From Trichobilharzia regenti (Eukaryota > Platyhelminthes > Trematoda > Strigeidida > Schistosomatidae), in the NCBI GenBank assembly GCA_944472135.2, contig OX235263.1:10957517-11021516 (forward strand): a DNA stretch of 64,000 nucleotides, written 5' to 3'. The translations under genes were made by a program, and so were the position numbers. Shown here one piece after another: positions 49,088 through 61,179 of the stretch (position 1 is its first letter; every line of letters begins with the position of its first letter). The notes under the pieces are model-generated. The model saw only the letters and a program-made list of their open reading frames with translations, had not been told where the DNA came from and did no database searches.

Positions 49088-51734
49088 CGTAGTCTTTGGA
49101 TAATCTGATGAATTGCAAGTATACGTTGATTTTGATGAATTGCGTGAGCGATATGAACTCAAGTTCAGTCCTAGAGGTAATAGCGAGACGCCTACCTACT
49201 CGACTGCAAAGGAAGTGGTTGGAGATAAGCTCCCGTATGAAGAATGAGGGTATCGAGCAAAAGTTCGATGATATTCTGAAACTGGTTAAAGATAGTGTCA
49301 ATCAATCTATGAGCAAGTTTGCCAGTCTATTGAATCTCACCCCTAGAATAGAGCAGTCTGAGTGTAAAATGCAATCATTGATGACGAATACGCCTCAGAG
49401 AGGTGGATATCAAGAAGGCTCCATGGTGTCTACTAATCCGTGTAAACTTAGTGAGTGTAATAGCTTTCGTGGGACATCGCCAACAGATAGGTTACAAGTT
49501 GCTAGACAAACACGGTTTTGTTTCGTTCGTTTCAAGAAGTGCATACAGAGGCGAACTGTGAAGAATTGGTAAGCCAAATGTGAAATCAAGGTCCGACTCC
49601 GAACCGTGTCACGATAATAGTGCGTTCAAGAAGCCTGCAGTTGCAACTGGTAAGCCATTGTTGAATACAGTATCACAGATAACACTGAAGTTTGTGCAGA
49701 AGAAGGAAGTTACAGTTTCAGAGTCCAGTTCTGACTCCACGAGTTTACAAGATATTACTAGTCAGAGTAAAGGTATAAAACCTTTAAGGATTTATGAGGA
49801 AGGACCCAAATCATCTACTGCTGTTATTAAAGAGTTTGAAAGTGATGAAGTCGATCATATAATAGGCGGTAAAGTAGATATTTTTGACAATGATCATGAT
49901 ACTTCACATTTGTCTTTGGTTGATCATGATGAGATGAGGGATATGCCTACTACTGCTGAGTTGAACAAAGTTTCTGTACAACTTGAACGTGAAGTAGAAA
50001 TAAATGCAGGTGCAGTTGCAGAAGGCATGCATAGTTGTGAGACCGTCAGTGTAAATGATCAGCGTGTAGCCCACCTATCATCAGATGATAGTGCTAAACC
50101 CGAACTGGTAGTGAAAGACAGCAGTGGTGGTAATCTTGCAGCTAGACAACCTTCTAAAAGCCGAACAACAACAGCTTCTGATGCACTGCTAAGTTCATGA
50201 ACTTGTGTCACTCAGTCATCGTTGGTGTTGTCATCCATAATGAAGGGAACGTTCATGAACTCACATGCCTTATGCTATGACTATCCTAGTATCAGTTCAT
50301 TTGAAAACACGAAAGATATTGCTCAGTTTATTGAGGATAAGCAAAGTGTATATGAGAGGGTAATAGTTAAATTGACTTGCATGAATAAAGGTTTTTCAAG
50401 TTTCAAGTTACTATTTGAATGCTGTTATATTCGGTGTAAATTACTCTGTGCCTACTCTTGGTTGGTCAGATATGTCGTGTCTTTGTTAGTCATCTATATT
50501 CTACGACACAATGACATGGGCGTCTCACTGTTTAGAGATGAGGATATAGCTGATAGAAGGAGGTCAGCAAATGAACTCTGTGGCGATTTTCCAACCTAGG
50601 GCGTCAACCTGAGAAGGGTTGTAGGCGTACTGCTGTAGGTTCTACAATTCTTCAAAGGGTGGCGCATCAATGAGCAGTCCAATGTGCTTGGTGTGTGATT
50701 TTGTACATATGTTCATATTGTATATACTGAATTAATATCATCTGTCATCTAGCTGTTGGTAATTCTGATTGTGTCCGGACGACTTCCACTTGGATCATCA
50801 ACCTGAGAAGGAATGTAGGCGTACTGCTGTAAGTCCTACAGTTCTTCAAGGGTAGTTTGTCGTGTCAGAATCCACCACTTTGATGTGCTGATTGTACATA
50901 TGTTTGTGTTAAATAATTGTGTGAGTTCCAATTATTGTAATTGTTGGTTAATCTTGTTTGTGTCCGTACATTCCACAACTTACAATCGTCAACCTGTGAA
51001 GGGTTGCAGGCGTACTGGTGTAAGTCCTGCGATTCTTCGAAGGAATTCCACCAAGACATGATCCGCTAGGTTATTTGTACTGTTTGTGTATACGAGTGGT
51101 GTGTCTTCTCAATTTGTGATTTTGGATTAATTGTGTTTACTTGTTGTTTTTGTACCTTGTTGTTATTACATAATTTTGTTAAAATTTTCGTCGTGATTAC
51201 TACTGAAGTTGCGTCCACTCTTCTACATCCGTGAATGAATTGATTGATGTTAAGGACAGCAGATGGTTCGTATACGCCGGGAAGGCTATTGCTGAGAATG
51301 AAATGCATACGGAGATAATTGTTAGCTGTGGTCCCACACGCCGGGGAGAAAGAGTGTAAACGACTGAGGCTCGCATGCGTCACCGCTACTAGAACTGAGG
51401 CAGAATGAGTGACAAGCGATTGCAGTGGTAATTGGTAGTGAGTAGATAAGAGGATGAGCGTAGAGTATCGTGAGGTGTTATGGTCACGTTGCATTCTGCA
51501 AGAGTCATTCTAGCAAGTGGCGATTGTATTGCAAGAGGATGCCTTTAACTGGAAGGCGCAGGTCGTCATTGATGTGTGAGATAGTGCTGTGAGTATGCTT
51601 GTGGTGTGTTGGCTTTTCTGTTTGTTTTCCATTTCAGCTCTGTCCGTGTGACCCAGGTTCTCGCAATGGCATCCAAGTCAACGTGTATTGGTCGTGATGG
51701 AAAAAAGGGGTTGGATCCGTATTTTTCCGCGGAG
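49088..51734 (+). mobile_element. Tandem unit 1: right half of copy B internal region
   Basis: Begins in mid-gag (GTCTTTGGATAATCTGATGA), directly after an LTR, and so lacks leader and gag N terminus. The frames are gag fragments 49096-49572 and 49580-50200 (separated by a frameshift) and the 125-codon frame 50222-50599. RNA-motif repeats lie at 50605, 50799 and 50990, followed by the usual tail. Its 2647 bases recur as units 2 and 3 with very few differences. Confidence 0.85.
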
Positions 51735-52027
51735 TGTCAATGTAGTTGAAGATTGAACGATCAATTCATGGTTGTTCGCTCAAAACCAACTTCCCCAATT
51801 TTCGCGGAGGCATCAATACGACAGTCATCGTTTCATCGGTCGCTGTTCAGAAAGAAGAGTAAAACATCGTCAGAAGTAATATTGTGATTTATTATTGTAA
51901 TATTTGTTCACAGACCTTAGTCATACGTGATTTGTATGTTGGTGTAACAATAAAGAATCCTCGAGTCGCTAATCGGTGTTTTGGTTTTTTCGTCCGTTAG
52001 TACTAAGCGTTTCTGAGTAACTTCAAG
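51735..52027 (+). repeat. LTR between tandem units 1 and 2, left part
   Basis: The LTR is interrupted after CTGAGTAACTTCAAG by the CR1-like element. The remainder is at about 58461-58532. The sequence TAACTT occurs on both sides (52018, 58461), probably part of the target duplication. Confidence 0.85.
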
Positions 52028-52047
52028 CTTACTAATAATAATAATAA

Positions 52048-53356
52048 TTTTTATTTCTGTAACAGAAACCAGCCATTTTTACAGGCATGAACATATGTAC
52101 ATTTATGAAAACTTATAGAATATATAATATGATTTGTTAATTTAGAAATAAGTTGAATACTGGTAAATGTGAGAGAAACATTTAAAATGAAGTGTACAAA
52201 TAAAGAAATAGATATAGCGTCAAATCTAAACTGTGATTGAAAAAAAAATACATGTCAATTTCACGCGGGAACCATAAATGGTTGCGTTAGTTGAGGAAGG
52301 TAAGTGGCATTTCTGTACAGGTGCTGACGTATTACATAAGAGATGCAGAATAAACAATAACTATCAGTAAATCATTCAGAAAGAGCTTTAAAGTCTATTA
52401 AACTTTAAATTTACCCGTAAGTACATCATATTTGTGACATTTCCAGTTGTTTATGAGACCCACTTTGAACTTGTCAGCAGATTTTATAATACCGATGATC
52501 CCGTTATTCACCAGATGAGCTAGCAATATCACGAATAAGTAGAGAAAGCAGTATGTTTGAAAAGAGAAGAAGACACAAGAAAACCAGCAGACAGGTGCAG
52601 ATCTGCACCTTCAGTATTTAAAAGGTGTTAATAATTCAAAATATATAACAGGCATGGGGTTCATCGTTTTTTATTGTTTTTTTTTCAGGAAATATTATTT
52701 TCCCGATATTTTACAGTCTCTTCTGCGAACAATTAGTTTAAAGTGAAAGACAGGTGATAATTTCACCTACTTACGAGGTTTAAAAGGAGTAAAACACAAA
52801 AGTCAGAGTGCGTGAGCTATGTAAAAGAAAAGCGAGGGCCTAGTAATGTATGTTTTTCTGAAGTATACAGTTCGGTGTCCTTCTGAAGTAGCGGACTCAT
52901 ACCATTTACTTTCATTCGGGAGTTTGCGTCTAAACTTCGGCTCTAGGCAATTTTCAACTAATATTTCTTTTTCCATTATTTTTTTTTAGTTTTTGTTTAT
53001 TCTCATTTTGAAGAAGCCATCCGAACTCAGGAGCCATAGCAATAGAGTGCTGTCCCACAGATAAGGGTGGTTCACATATGTCCCCACCATCATATCCGCT
53101 GACTAGCAGTCACCACCCTCCCACCTTTTTTGTGCAAGGCCCTGTCGGAATGCTTCATTTTTTTTAAATTATTTATTTATTTTTTTTTAAATTTCTGTTG
53201 CAAAATGCCACAAGCTTTTTGTTTGTCCAGCTATTTATTCGTCGACTTACTCAAACTTATGGTATGAATGACTACTTTCAGAAGAACATCATGTATGTTT
53301 CATCTTTTACAGCATTTTGAAGACGAAAAATGTAAGAAAGAAAGGCTATCTGAGAC
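52048..53356 (-). other. 3' untranslated region of the CR1-like element, distal part
   Basis: Contains the short conserved near-end block (TTTTTACAGGCATG, complement sense) found in other CR1-like 3' ends at 27480, 27760 and 35275. The rest is T-rich and non-coding. Confidence 0.6.
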
Positions 53357-54220
53357 TTCATTTTAGATATAAACAAATGTAGTTTAGAAAATCAGGGAAT
53401 AATCGTGCAGCATTGAGCAAATAAGCAGTGATAAGTTATAATATGTTGTTCTAGAAAATTTGAACATACAGGATTATAGTAATAGAATAGTAAGATAAGA
53501 TTCATTTTAGATATAAACAAATGTAGTTTAGAAAATCAGGGAATAATCGTGCAGCATTGAGCAAATAAGCAGTGATAAGTTATAATATGTTGTTCTAGAA
53601 AATTTGAACATACAGGATTATAGTAATAGAATAGTAAGATAAGATTCATTTTAGATATAAACAAATGTAGTTTAGAAAATCAGGGAATAATCGTGCAGCA
53701 TTGAGCAAATAAGCAGTGATAAGTTATAATATGTTGTTCTAGAAAATTTGAACATACAGGATTATAGTAATAGAATAGTAAGATAAGATTCATTTTAGAT
53801 ATAAACAAATGTAGTTTAGAAAATCAGGGAATAATCGTGCAGCATTGAGCAAATAAGCAGTGATAAGTTATAATATGTTGTTCTAGAAAATTTGAACATA
53901 CAGGATTATAGTAATAGAATAGTAAGATAAGATTCATTTTAGATATAAACAAATGTAGTTTAGAAAATCAGGGAATAATCGTGCAGCATTGAGCAAATAA
54001 GCAGTGATAAGTTATAATATGTTGTTCTAGAAAATTTGAACATACAGGATTATAGTAATAGAATAGTAAGATAAGATTCATTTTAGATATAAACAAATGT
54101 AGTTTAGAAAATCAGGGAGTAATCGTGCAGCATTGAGCAAATAACCAGTGATAAGTTATAATATGTTGTTCAAGAAAAGTTGAACAGAGAAGATTATAGT
54201 TATAGAATAATAGGATAAGA
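53357..54220. repeat. Tandem satellite, six copies of a 144-base unit
   Basis: Units start with TTCATTTTAGATATAAACAA at 53357, 53501, 53645, 53789, 53933 and 54077. The first five are almost identical; the sixth has several changes (for example AACCAGTG, CAAGAAAAGTTG). It lies inside the 3' region of the CR1-like element, between the ORF2 stop and the (TTA)n end. No frame runs through it. Whether it belongs to the element family or arose in this copy is unknown. Confidence 0.92.
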
Positions 54221-54540
54221 AAATTCACCGTTTATTTGAATATTTAGACAACTACCATTTTGGCCTTAATTTGCGTAGAGCTAGACGTATAGCACTAGGC
54301 AGGCTCTGGAGATATTTTAATACCAGTCGTCTTCAGTTGATTTGCATCTGGAATTTGAGATTGAACCTTAGCATACTGAAATACTCATAATACAATATTA
54401 TCAGGGATATATGCAAAAATATTTGAAGGAAATTAAAAAAAAATTTATAATTTAAGGCTGATTAAGAATAGGTGTCTAGGGTTGTGAAAGCAATCATAGT
54501 GAAAGTGACTGTCACACATAGGGTTTACAGATTTCAGGAG

Positions 54541-57500
54541 CTAACAGTGAGGATCAGAGGAGTGCCGTATTAGATCTCTAATTTTTAGTTTGTCACATAC
54601 CCCTTCTAACCCGTTGTTAATGAAATATTTGTTCAGCAAAGATGAGAAAGTTTTTGGGGTAGGACTGTCTCTAATTTCAGTTGGAAGACGGTTCCAAATG
54701 CAACGGTATCTCACAGTGAAAGAGTTTGATCTGTATTTTGTATGACAGCGGGGAACTTTAAAAGAAGAAGATTTATTTCTCAGGTTATATTTCTTAGGTG
54801 AACTGAAAGTAAAGTCATTGTGGGGGAAATATATAAGCCCTTTGGCAATCCTAAATGTAATTTTTAGGTTGAACTTCAGTCGTCTAACCCATAAGGGTTC
54901 CAAGTCGAATAGATTACATCTGTCATAGTAAGAGATGCAAAGATTATCACCTACTAGACGTTTAGTAAACGCCCTTTGTAGACTTTCTAATTTGCATCTG
55001 TCTTTTACGGAGACACTGTCCATGATAGGGGGACAAAATTCAAGTAAGGGCCTTACGCACAACTTGTACAGCATTATTTTGGATTCATTGGTCTTAAAGT
55101 TTCGGAATAAAAATCCAAAGAGCCTTTTGACCTTTGATACTTGTAATTTAACGTATTCAGTCAGGCTAAATTCTGGAGTGTATTTCAGACCCAAGTCTGT
55201 TGTAAGCGGCAGACGAGGAATATGTTTGTTGTGTAGGGAGATGGAAAGTTCAGATGAAATGCTTTTGGAGCATAGCACACCACATTTTTCAACGTTAAAC
55301 TTCATTTTCCATGTGTTACACCATAATTGGACGCTCTCAATATCATCTTGAATCCTACTAAATACACATGACACTTCATTTCTGAGTGAGTGATACACTA
55401 TTTTGATGTCATCGGCGAATAGGAAAGGTCTGCCATGTTTAATAACGTCGCAAATGTCATTGAAATATAACAGGAATAGCAGTGGACCTAGGACACTACC
55501 TTGTATAACTCCACTTGTTATCCGAACGGGGTTGGATGTGTGGGAACCTAACCTGACCATTTGCATCCGGTTGCTTAGAAACGAACTGAGCCAGCTTAAC
55601 AATGAACCCTGTATCCCATAGGACTGGACTTTTGATATTAACAGTCGGTGGCTTACAGTGTCAAAGGCTTTACTAAGATCTAAGTATACGATAACTGTGA
55701 TCATACTGGAATCTTTAAGTTGTGAGATGTGGTCGAAAAATTGTAAGTGGCATGTCGTACAAGAACGTGACTTCATGAAACCGTGTTGATAAGGAGTGAT
55801 AAGTTTCTCTTGAGAGAGGAAGTCAAAAATGGCACTTTTCACGATCTTTTCCAGAACCCTTGAAATAACAGAAGTTAGGTTAATGGGTCTGTAACTCATG
55901 ACACTTGAACGGGAGCCTGACTTATACCTAGGGGTAATGTGCGTGGTTTTCCATGCATCTGGATATGTTCCAGTTGATAGAGAGGTAGAGAACAATTTAA
56001 GAAGGAGAATAGGAATGTCTTCACCACCGTATTTTAAAAAAGTTGAGGGAATCATATCAGGACCTGGGTTGTTTGAACTTTTAAGAGAAGTGATTGCTTT
56101 CTTAATATTATCTAAAGAAAAGCTGATAATTTCTAAGGTTTTTTGTGAACGTACAGGGAATAGAGGTTGTGGCAACGTATTATCATCATAGGTATATGAC
56201 TGTGAGAAATGGGAGTTTAGAAGCTCACAAATTATTTTAGAGTCACTAGTGGTTTCGCCATTTTCTAAAATGAATTGTATATCCGTTTTACGGGAGTTTA
56301 GCCTTTTGCGATAAAGCCTACAGATTGCAGTGTATTTAGAGCTATCTTTAAGAGCTGCATGTTCTTGTCTGAGTAGGGCTTTGTCGTTATTTTCTTTCAA
56401 AGCTAGATAAATGTTCTGTATATTTAGAAGGCATGAGAAGTCGTTTTCTCTGTGGTACTGTCGGTACAGCTTTCGCAGCTTAGCCTTTACTTTTATAGGA
56501 ATGAAATTCTTTATGTTTTCTCTTGGGTTTTCTTTACATTTAGGAACGAGATTATCAAAGCAAATAGATACATTCTGGTAAAAGGCTAGTAGGACAGTGT
56601 CTAGGTTGCTATTAGAAAAGAAAAGATCCCAGTCTAAGCTTCTAATGAAGGAGTTAGATACGTCCCACCTAGCTTTTCCGAAGCACATGAATGTCTTGCG
56701 CAGGGTAGAGCGTTTTGATGAGTGAAGCTTGGTATCAAGGGCGCAGATTACTGTGTTGTGGTCACTACCAGGGAATGGTCGGCTGATGTCTATGGTAGAT
56801 AAGGCGATGTCTTTCAAGAAAACCAAGTCCAGTATATTTTGGTTTCGGGTGGGCCTTAGAATACTTTGTGTCCACCCACATAAATCAACTGCATCTAAGA
56901 ATTTGCTGTAGCGGGGAGGAGCACTGATGGGCTCCCATGAAACTTCTGGCATATTGAAATCACCTCCAATCACTTTATAAGTAAAGTTCAATTTCGAAGT
57001 GTAATGGAAGGCTGCAGTTATCTGGCTTAGCAGTTCACTGTCGTGGTTGGGTGGGCGATAAATGCAACCTAATAATAGGGTTTGCTGTTTATTTATGTAG
57101 AGTGTCACCCATAATGTATCACATATATCCAGGTTGGGGTCATCATAGTGCACAGCTCTGCAGTCAGATTTAACATAGATAATGCATCCTCCACCCCTCC
57201 CAACTGATCTGTTCTTCCTGAAAAATGAGTAACCTTCGCAGTGAAAGAAATCATCATTTATTTCACTTGTGCACCAAGCTTCAGTGATCATTAGTGCTGT
57301 AGGTTGGCTAATCAGTAGTAGGGATTGGACGTACGCCATTTTGTTTACAGCTGACCTGGCATTAATAAGGACTATGTTAGGATTAACCGAGTCATATCTT
57401 AAGATTTTAGCCATGTCTTGAAGTAGCTGGTGATGAGATTCAATCATAGTGTCCTCAGACGACAATGAAATATCTATGTCTGTAGATGCCCTAGGAAAGC

Positions 57501-57672
57501 TAGAAGTCCAGAGAGGGTCAGTTGTATTTCCGAGTTCAAGTAAGTTCGGATGTAAAGAAGATTGGCTATCAGAAGAAAAGGATATAGAGGGTTTTTGACG
57601 AAGAAGAGAATTGTCTGAGTCATGTAAAGTGAGCTCTAGGCAGTAATTAGGCATTGCTGTATGAGCTGTCAT
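54541..57672 (-). CDS. CR1-like ORF2: endonuclease and reverse transcriptase
   Basis: 1043 codons, intact. The endonuclease domain spans about residues 98-315: LINARSAVNK, ITEAWC (Glu), GRGGGCIIYV, LGCIYRPPNH, VIGGDFNMPEVSW and GSDHNTVI. A linker follows. The reverse transcriptase spans about 535-770: NPGPDMIPSTFL, YRPINLTSVISRVLEK, YQHGFMKSRSCTTCH, VYLDLSKAFDTVSHRLL, SGVIQGSVLGPLLFLLYFND and LFADDIKIVY (FADD 752-755). A conserved C-terminal domain (LEPLWVRRLKFNL, YRCIWNRLPTEIR) matches the fragments at 31819 and 63308. The enzyme nicks target DNA and copies its own RNA at the nick. The start ATG follows the ORF1 stop by two bases. Confidence 0.92.
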   Translation of the reverse strand: MTAHTAMPNYCLELTLHDSDNSLLRQKPSISFSSDSQSSLHPNLLELGNTTDPLWTSSFPRASTDIDISLSSEDTMIESHHQLLQDMAKILRYDSVNPNIVLINARSAVNKMAYVQSLLLISQPTALMITEAWCTSEINDDFFHCEGYSFFRKNRSVGRGGGCIIYVKSDCRAVHYDDPNLDICDTLWVTLYINKQQTLLLGCIYRPPNHDSELLSQITAAFHYTSKLNFTYKVIGGDFNMPEVSWEPISAPPRYSKFLDAVDLCGWTQSILRPTRNQNILDLVFLKDIALSTIDISRPFPGSDHNTVICALDTKLHSSKRSTLRKTFMCFGKARWDVSNSFIRSLDWDLFFSNSNLDTVLLAFYQNVSICFDNLVPKCKENPRENIKNFIPIKVKAKLRKLYRQYHRENDFSCLLNIQNIYLALKENNDKALLRQEHAALKDSSKYTAICRLYRKRLNSRKTDIQFILENGETTSDSKIICELLNSHFSQSYTYDDNTLPQPLFPVRSQKTLEIISFSLDNIKKAITSLKSSNNPGPDMIPSTFLKYGGEDIPILLLKLFSTSLSTGTYPDAWKTTHITPRYKSGSRSSVMSYRPINLTSVISRVLEKIVKSAIFDFLSQEKLITPYQHGFMKSRSCTTCHLQFFDHISQLKDSSMITVIVYLDLSKAFDTVSHRLLISKVQSYGIQGSLLSWLSSFLSNRMQMVRLGSHTSNPVRITSGVIQGSVLGPLLFLLYFNDICDVIKHGRPFLFADDIKIVYHSLRNEVSCVFSRIQDDIESVQLWCNTWKMKFNVEKCGVLCSKSISSELSISLHNKHIPRLPLTTDLGLKYTPEFSLTEYVKLQVSKVKRLFGFLFRNFKTNESKIMLYKLCVRPLLEFCPPIMDSVSVKDRCKLESLQRAFTKRLVGDNLCISYYDRCNLFDLEPLWVRRLKFNLKITFRIAKGLIYFPHNDFTFSSPKKYNLRNKSSSFKVPRCHTKYRSNSFTVRYRCIWNRLPTEIRDSPTPKTFSSLLNKYFINNGLEGVCDKLKIRDLIRHSSDPHC

Positions 57673-57674
57673 AT

Positions 57675-58433
57675 CTATATTGGGGGGCGAAACCTGTGGA
57701 GAGTGGTGAGCATTTGTAGTATGTTTGAGGTCATGTTGTGAACCTGAATAAAAAATGGTAATGTCGTTTCAGCGAAATTGCTGATCGTTGGATGGTCAGT
57801 CCCGTTGAGTATGGGCATGTAAATAGGTGGAGGTGGCCTACCAAGCAAGCTAAACTGACTCGAATTTTTGCGATTTACTTCACCACTATTCGACGTCCTA
57901 TAGTTAGGTGTATCAATCTTTCGGTTTAAAGTGGTGGGAGGGTTTACTTTTTTGGACAAGTAGCTACGAGGTTCGGGCTGCGTTTTACGGTTTATAACCC
58001 TTTCGGCTTTGTGAGTATTTGGTTCTGGAGAGAGGTGTGTTATCAAACTGTGAGTATCTGAATTAGTGTGTGGCAATAGTCTCTTATTATGCACTGTCTT
58101 TGTGGACGAACTGGTAGCCCCACTTTTCAACTTCCTGGAATTGAGGCTGCTTGGATTGGGGAATACTGGGTGTGATGTACCGCAGTTTGTCACCGGGGTA
58201 CAGGGATCGTTATCAGAGGAGTCTAGATCCACGGTGGATTTCCTTCTTAGTCTGTGGTTATACATCGATCCATTTTTGGATCTTATATTTCCACGGAAGT
58301 TCGTTTCCGAATACGATGTGCTTTGTACAGAAAGGTTCACACCCTTTTGCTCTGCCTCTACGGAATTGTGGGTGCTCAGGGGTGTTGTAGAGGATTTAGG
58401 ATTCACAGTTTTAGCATCGGTCATATAAGTCAT
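57675..58433 (-). CDS. CR1-like ORF1 protein
   Basis: 252 codons, basic and Ser/Thr/Asn-rich (for example RLRRKSTVDLDSSDNDP, and RKTQPEPRSYLSKKVNPP). No zinc knuckle or clear coiled coil is visible. It is much shorter than the 558-codon ORF1 at 29794 and not obviously related to it. Its stop (TAG) is separated from the ORF2 ATG by AT, suggesting translation by termination and re-initiation. The leader is only about 30 bases, so the true 5' end may be slightly truncated. A role in RNA binding is inferred from position. Confidence 0.75.
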   Translation of the reverse strand: MTYMTDAKTVNPKSSTTPLSTHNSVEAEQKGVNLSVQSTSYSETNFRGNIRSKNGSMYNHRLRRKSTVDLDSSDNDPCTPVTNCGTSHPVFPNPSSLNSRKLKSGATSSSTKTVHNKRLLPHTNSDTHSLITHLSPEPNTHKAERVINRKTQPEPRSYLSKKVNPPTTLNRKIDTPNYRTSNSGEVNRKNSSQFSLLGRPPPPIYMPILNGTDHPTISNFAETTLPFFIQVHNMTSNILQMLTTLHRFRPPI

Positions 58434-58460
58434 TCTTTGGATCGGCGTTTTGTCACGAGC

Positions 58461-58532
58461 TAACTTGATCGACAGCGTGAGCCCGAGCGTAGCAAGAGCT
58501 GGGCATTAACGGTTTACGAGACGTGGCTGACA
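58461..58532 (+). repeat. LTR between tandem units 1 and 2, right part
   Basis: Starts TAACTTGATCGACAGCGTGA and ends ACGTGGCTGACA; continues the LTR begun at 51735. Confidence 0.8.
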
Positions 58533-61179
58533 CTTAGTCTTAGGATAATCTGATGAATTGCAAGTATACGTTGATTTTGATGAATTGCGTGAGCGATATG
58601 AACTCAAGTTCAGTCCTAGAGGTAATAGCGAGACGCCTACCTACTCGACTGCAAAGGAAGTGGTTGGAGATAAGCTCCCGTATGAAGAATGAGGGTATCG
58701 AGCAAAAGTTCGATGATATTCTGAAACTGGTTAAAGATAGTGTCAATCAATCTATGAGCAAGTTTGCCAGTCTATTGAATCTCACCCCTAGAATAGAGCA
58801 GTCTGAGTGTAAAATGCAATCATTGATGACGAATACGCCTCAGAGAGGTGGATATCGAGAAGGCTCCATGGTGTCTACTAATCCGTGTAAACTTAGTGAG
58901 TGTAATAGCTTTCGTGGGACATCGCCAACAGATAGGTTACAAGTTGCTAGACAAACACGGTTTTGTTTCGTTCGTTTCAAGAAGTGCATACAGAGGCGAA
59001 CTGTGAAGAATTGGTAAGCCAAATGTGAAATCAAGGTCCGACTCCGAACCGTGTCACGATAATAGTGCGTTCAAGAAGCCTGCAGTTGCAACTGGTAAGC
59101 CATTGTTGAATACAGTATCACAGATAACACTGAAGTTTGTGCAGAAGAAGGAAGTTACAGTTTCAGAGTCCAGTTCTGACTCCACGAGTTTACAAGATAT
59201 TACTAGTCAGAGTAAAGGTATAAAACCTTTAAGGATTTATGAGGAAGGACCCAAATCATCTACTGCTGTTATTAAAGAGTTTGAAAGTGATGAAGTCGAT
59301 CATATAATCGGCGGTAAAGTAGATATTTTTGACAATGATCATGATACTTCACATTTGTCTTTGGTTGATCATGATGAGATGAGGGATATGCCTACTACTG
59401 CTGAGTTGAACAAAGTTTCTGTACAACTTGAACGTGAAGTAGAAATAAATGCAGGTGCAGTTGCAGAAGGCATGCATAGTTGTGAGACCGTCAGTGTAAA
59501 TGATCAGCGTGTAGCCCACCTATCATCAGATGATAGTGCTAAACCCGAACTGGTAGTGAAAGACAGCAGTGGTGGTAATCTTGCAGCTAGACAACCTTCT
59601 AAAAGCCGAACAACAACAGCTTCTGATGCACTGCTAAGTTCATGAACTTGTGTCACTCAGTCATCGTTGGTGTTGTCATCCATAATGAAGGGAACGTTCA
59701 TGAACTCACATGCCTTATGCTATGACTATCCTAGTATCAGTTCATTTGAAAACACGAAAGATATTGCTCAGTTTATTGAGGATAAGCAAAGTGTATATGA
59801 GAGGGTAATAGTTAAATTGACTTGCATGAATAAAGGTTTTTCAAGTTTCAAGTTACTATTTGAATGCTGTTATATTCGGTGTAAATTACTCTGTGCCTAC
59901 TCTTGGTTGGTCAGATATGTCGTGTCTTTGTTAGTCATCTATATTCTACGACACAATGACATGGGCGTCTCACTGTTTAGAGATGAGGATATAGCTGATA
60001 GAAGGAGGTCAGCAAATGAACTCTGTGGCGATTTTCCAACCTAGGGCGTCAACCTGAGAAGGGTTGTAGGCGTACTGCTGTAGGTTCTGCAATTCTTCAA
60101 AGGGTGGCGCATCAATGAGCAGTCCAATGTGCTTGGTGTGTGATTTTGTACATATGTTCATATTGTATATACTGAATTAATATCATCTGTCATCTAGCTG
60201 TTGGTAATTCTGATTGTGTCCGGACGACTTCCACTTGGATCATCAACCTGAGAAGGAATGTAGGCGTACTGCTGTAAGTCCTACAGTTCTTCAAGGGTAG
60301 TTTGTCGTGTCAGAATCCACCACTTTGATGTGCTGATTGTACATATGTTTGTGTTAAATAATTGTGTGAGTTCCAATTATTGTAATTGTTGGTTAATCTT
60401 GTTTGTGTCCGTACATTCCACAACTTACAATCGTCAACCTGTGAAGGGTTGCAGGCGTACTGGTGTAAGTCCTGCGATTCTTCGAAGGAATTCCACCAAG
60501 ACATGATCCGCTAGGTTATTTGTACTGTTTGTGTATACGAGTGGTGTGTCTTCTCAATTTGTGATTTTGGATTAATTGTGTTTACTTGTTGTTTTTGTAC
60601 CTTGTTGTTATTACATAATTTTGTTAAAATTTTCGTCGTGATTACTACTGAAGTTGCGTCCACTCTTCTACATCCGTGAATGAATTGATTGATGTTAAGG
60701 ACAGCAGATGGTTCGTATACGCCGGGGAGGCTATTGCTGAGAATGAAATGCATACGGAGATAATTGTTAGCTGTGGTCCCACACGCCGGGGAGAAAGAGT
60801 GTAAACGACTGAGGCTCGCATGCGTCACCGCTACTAGAACTGAGGCAGAATGAGTGACAAGCGATTGCAGTGGTAATTGGTAGTGAGTAGATAAGAGGAT
60901 GAGCGTAGAGTATCGTGAGGTGTTATGGTCACGTTGCATTCTGCAAGAGTCATTCTAGCAAGTGGCGATTGTATTGCAAGAGGATGCCTTTAACTGGAAG
61001 GCGCAGGTCGTCATTGATGTGTGAGATAGTGCTGTGAGTATGCTTGTGGTGTGTTGGCTTTTCTGTTTGTTTTCCATTTCAGCTCTGTCCGTGTGACCCA
61101 GGTTCTCGCAATGGCATCCAAGTCAACGTGTATTGGTCGTGATGGAAAAAAGGGGTTGGATCCGTATTTTTCCGCGGAG
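58533..61179 (+). mobile_element. Tandem unit 2 of the array
   Basis: 2647 bases, colinear with 49088-51734. The frames are 58553-59017, 59025-59645 and 59667-60044. RNA-motif repeats lie at 60050, 60244 and 60435. It starts CTTAGTCTTAGG where units 1 and 3 start CGTAGTCTTTGG. Confidence 0.88.

Larger units (their letters stand above)
52028..58460 (-). mobile_element. Full-length CR1-like non-LTR retrotransposon, both frames open
   Basis: Minus strand, 6.4 kb: a short leader, ORF1 (58433-57675), ORF2 (57672-54541) and an unusually long 3' region of 2.5 kb. The 3' region contains a 144-base satellite and ends in (TTA)n (complement of 52031-52047). It is inserted in an LTR of the tandem array. 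Both frames are uninterrupted and all expected catalytic motifs are present, so it may be, or recently was, active. Confidence 0.85.

Noticed and set aside
53357..54220. CRISPR array
   Set aside because: The units are contiguous 144-base tandem repeats without spacers, in eukaryotic DNA.
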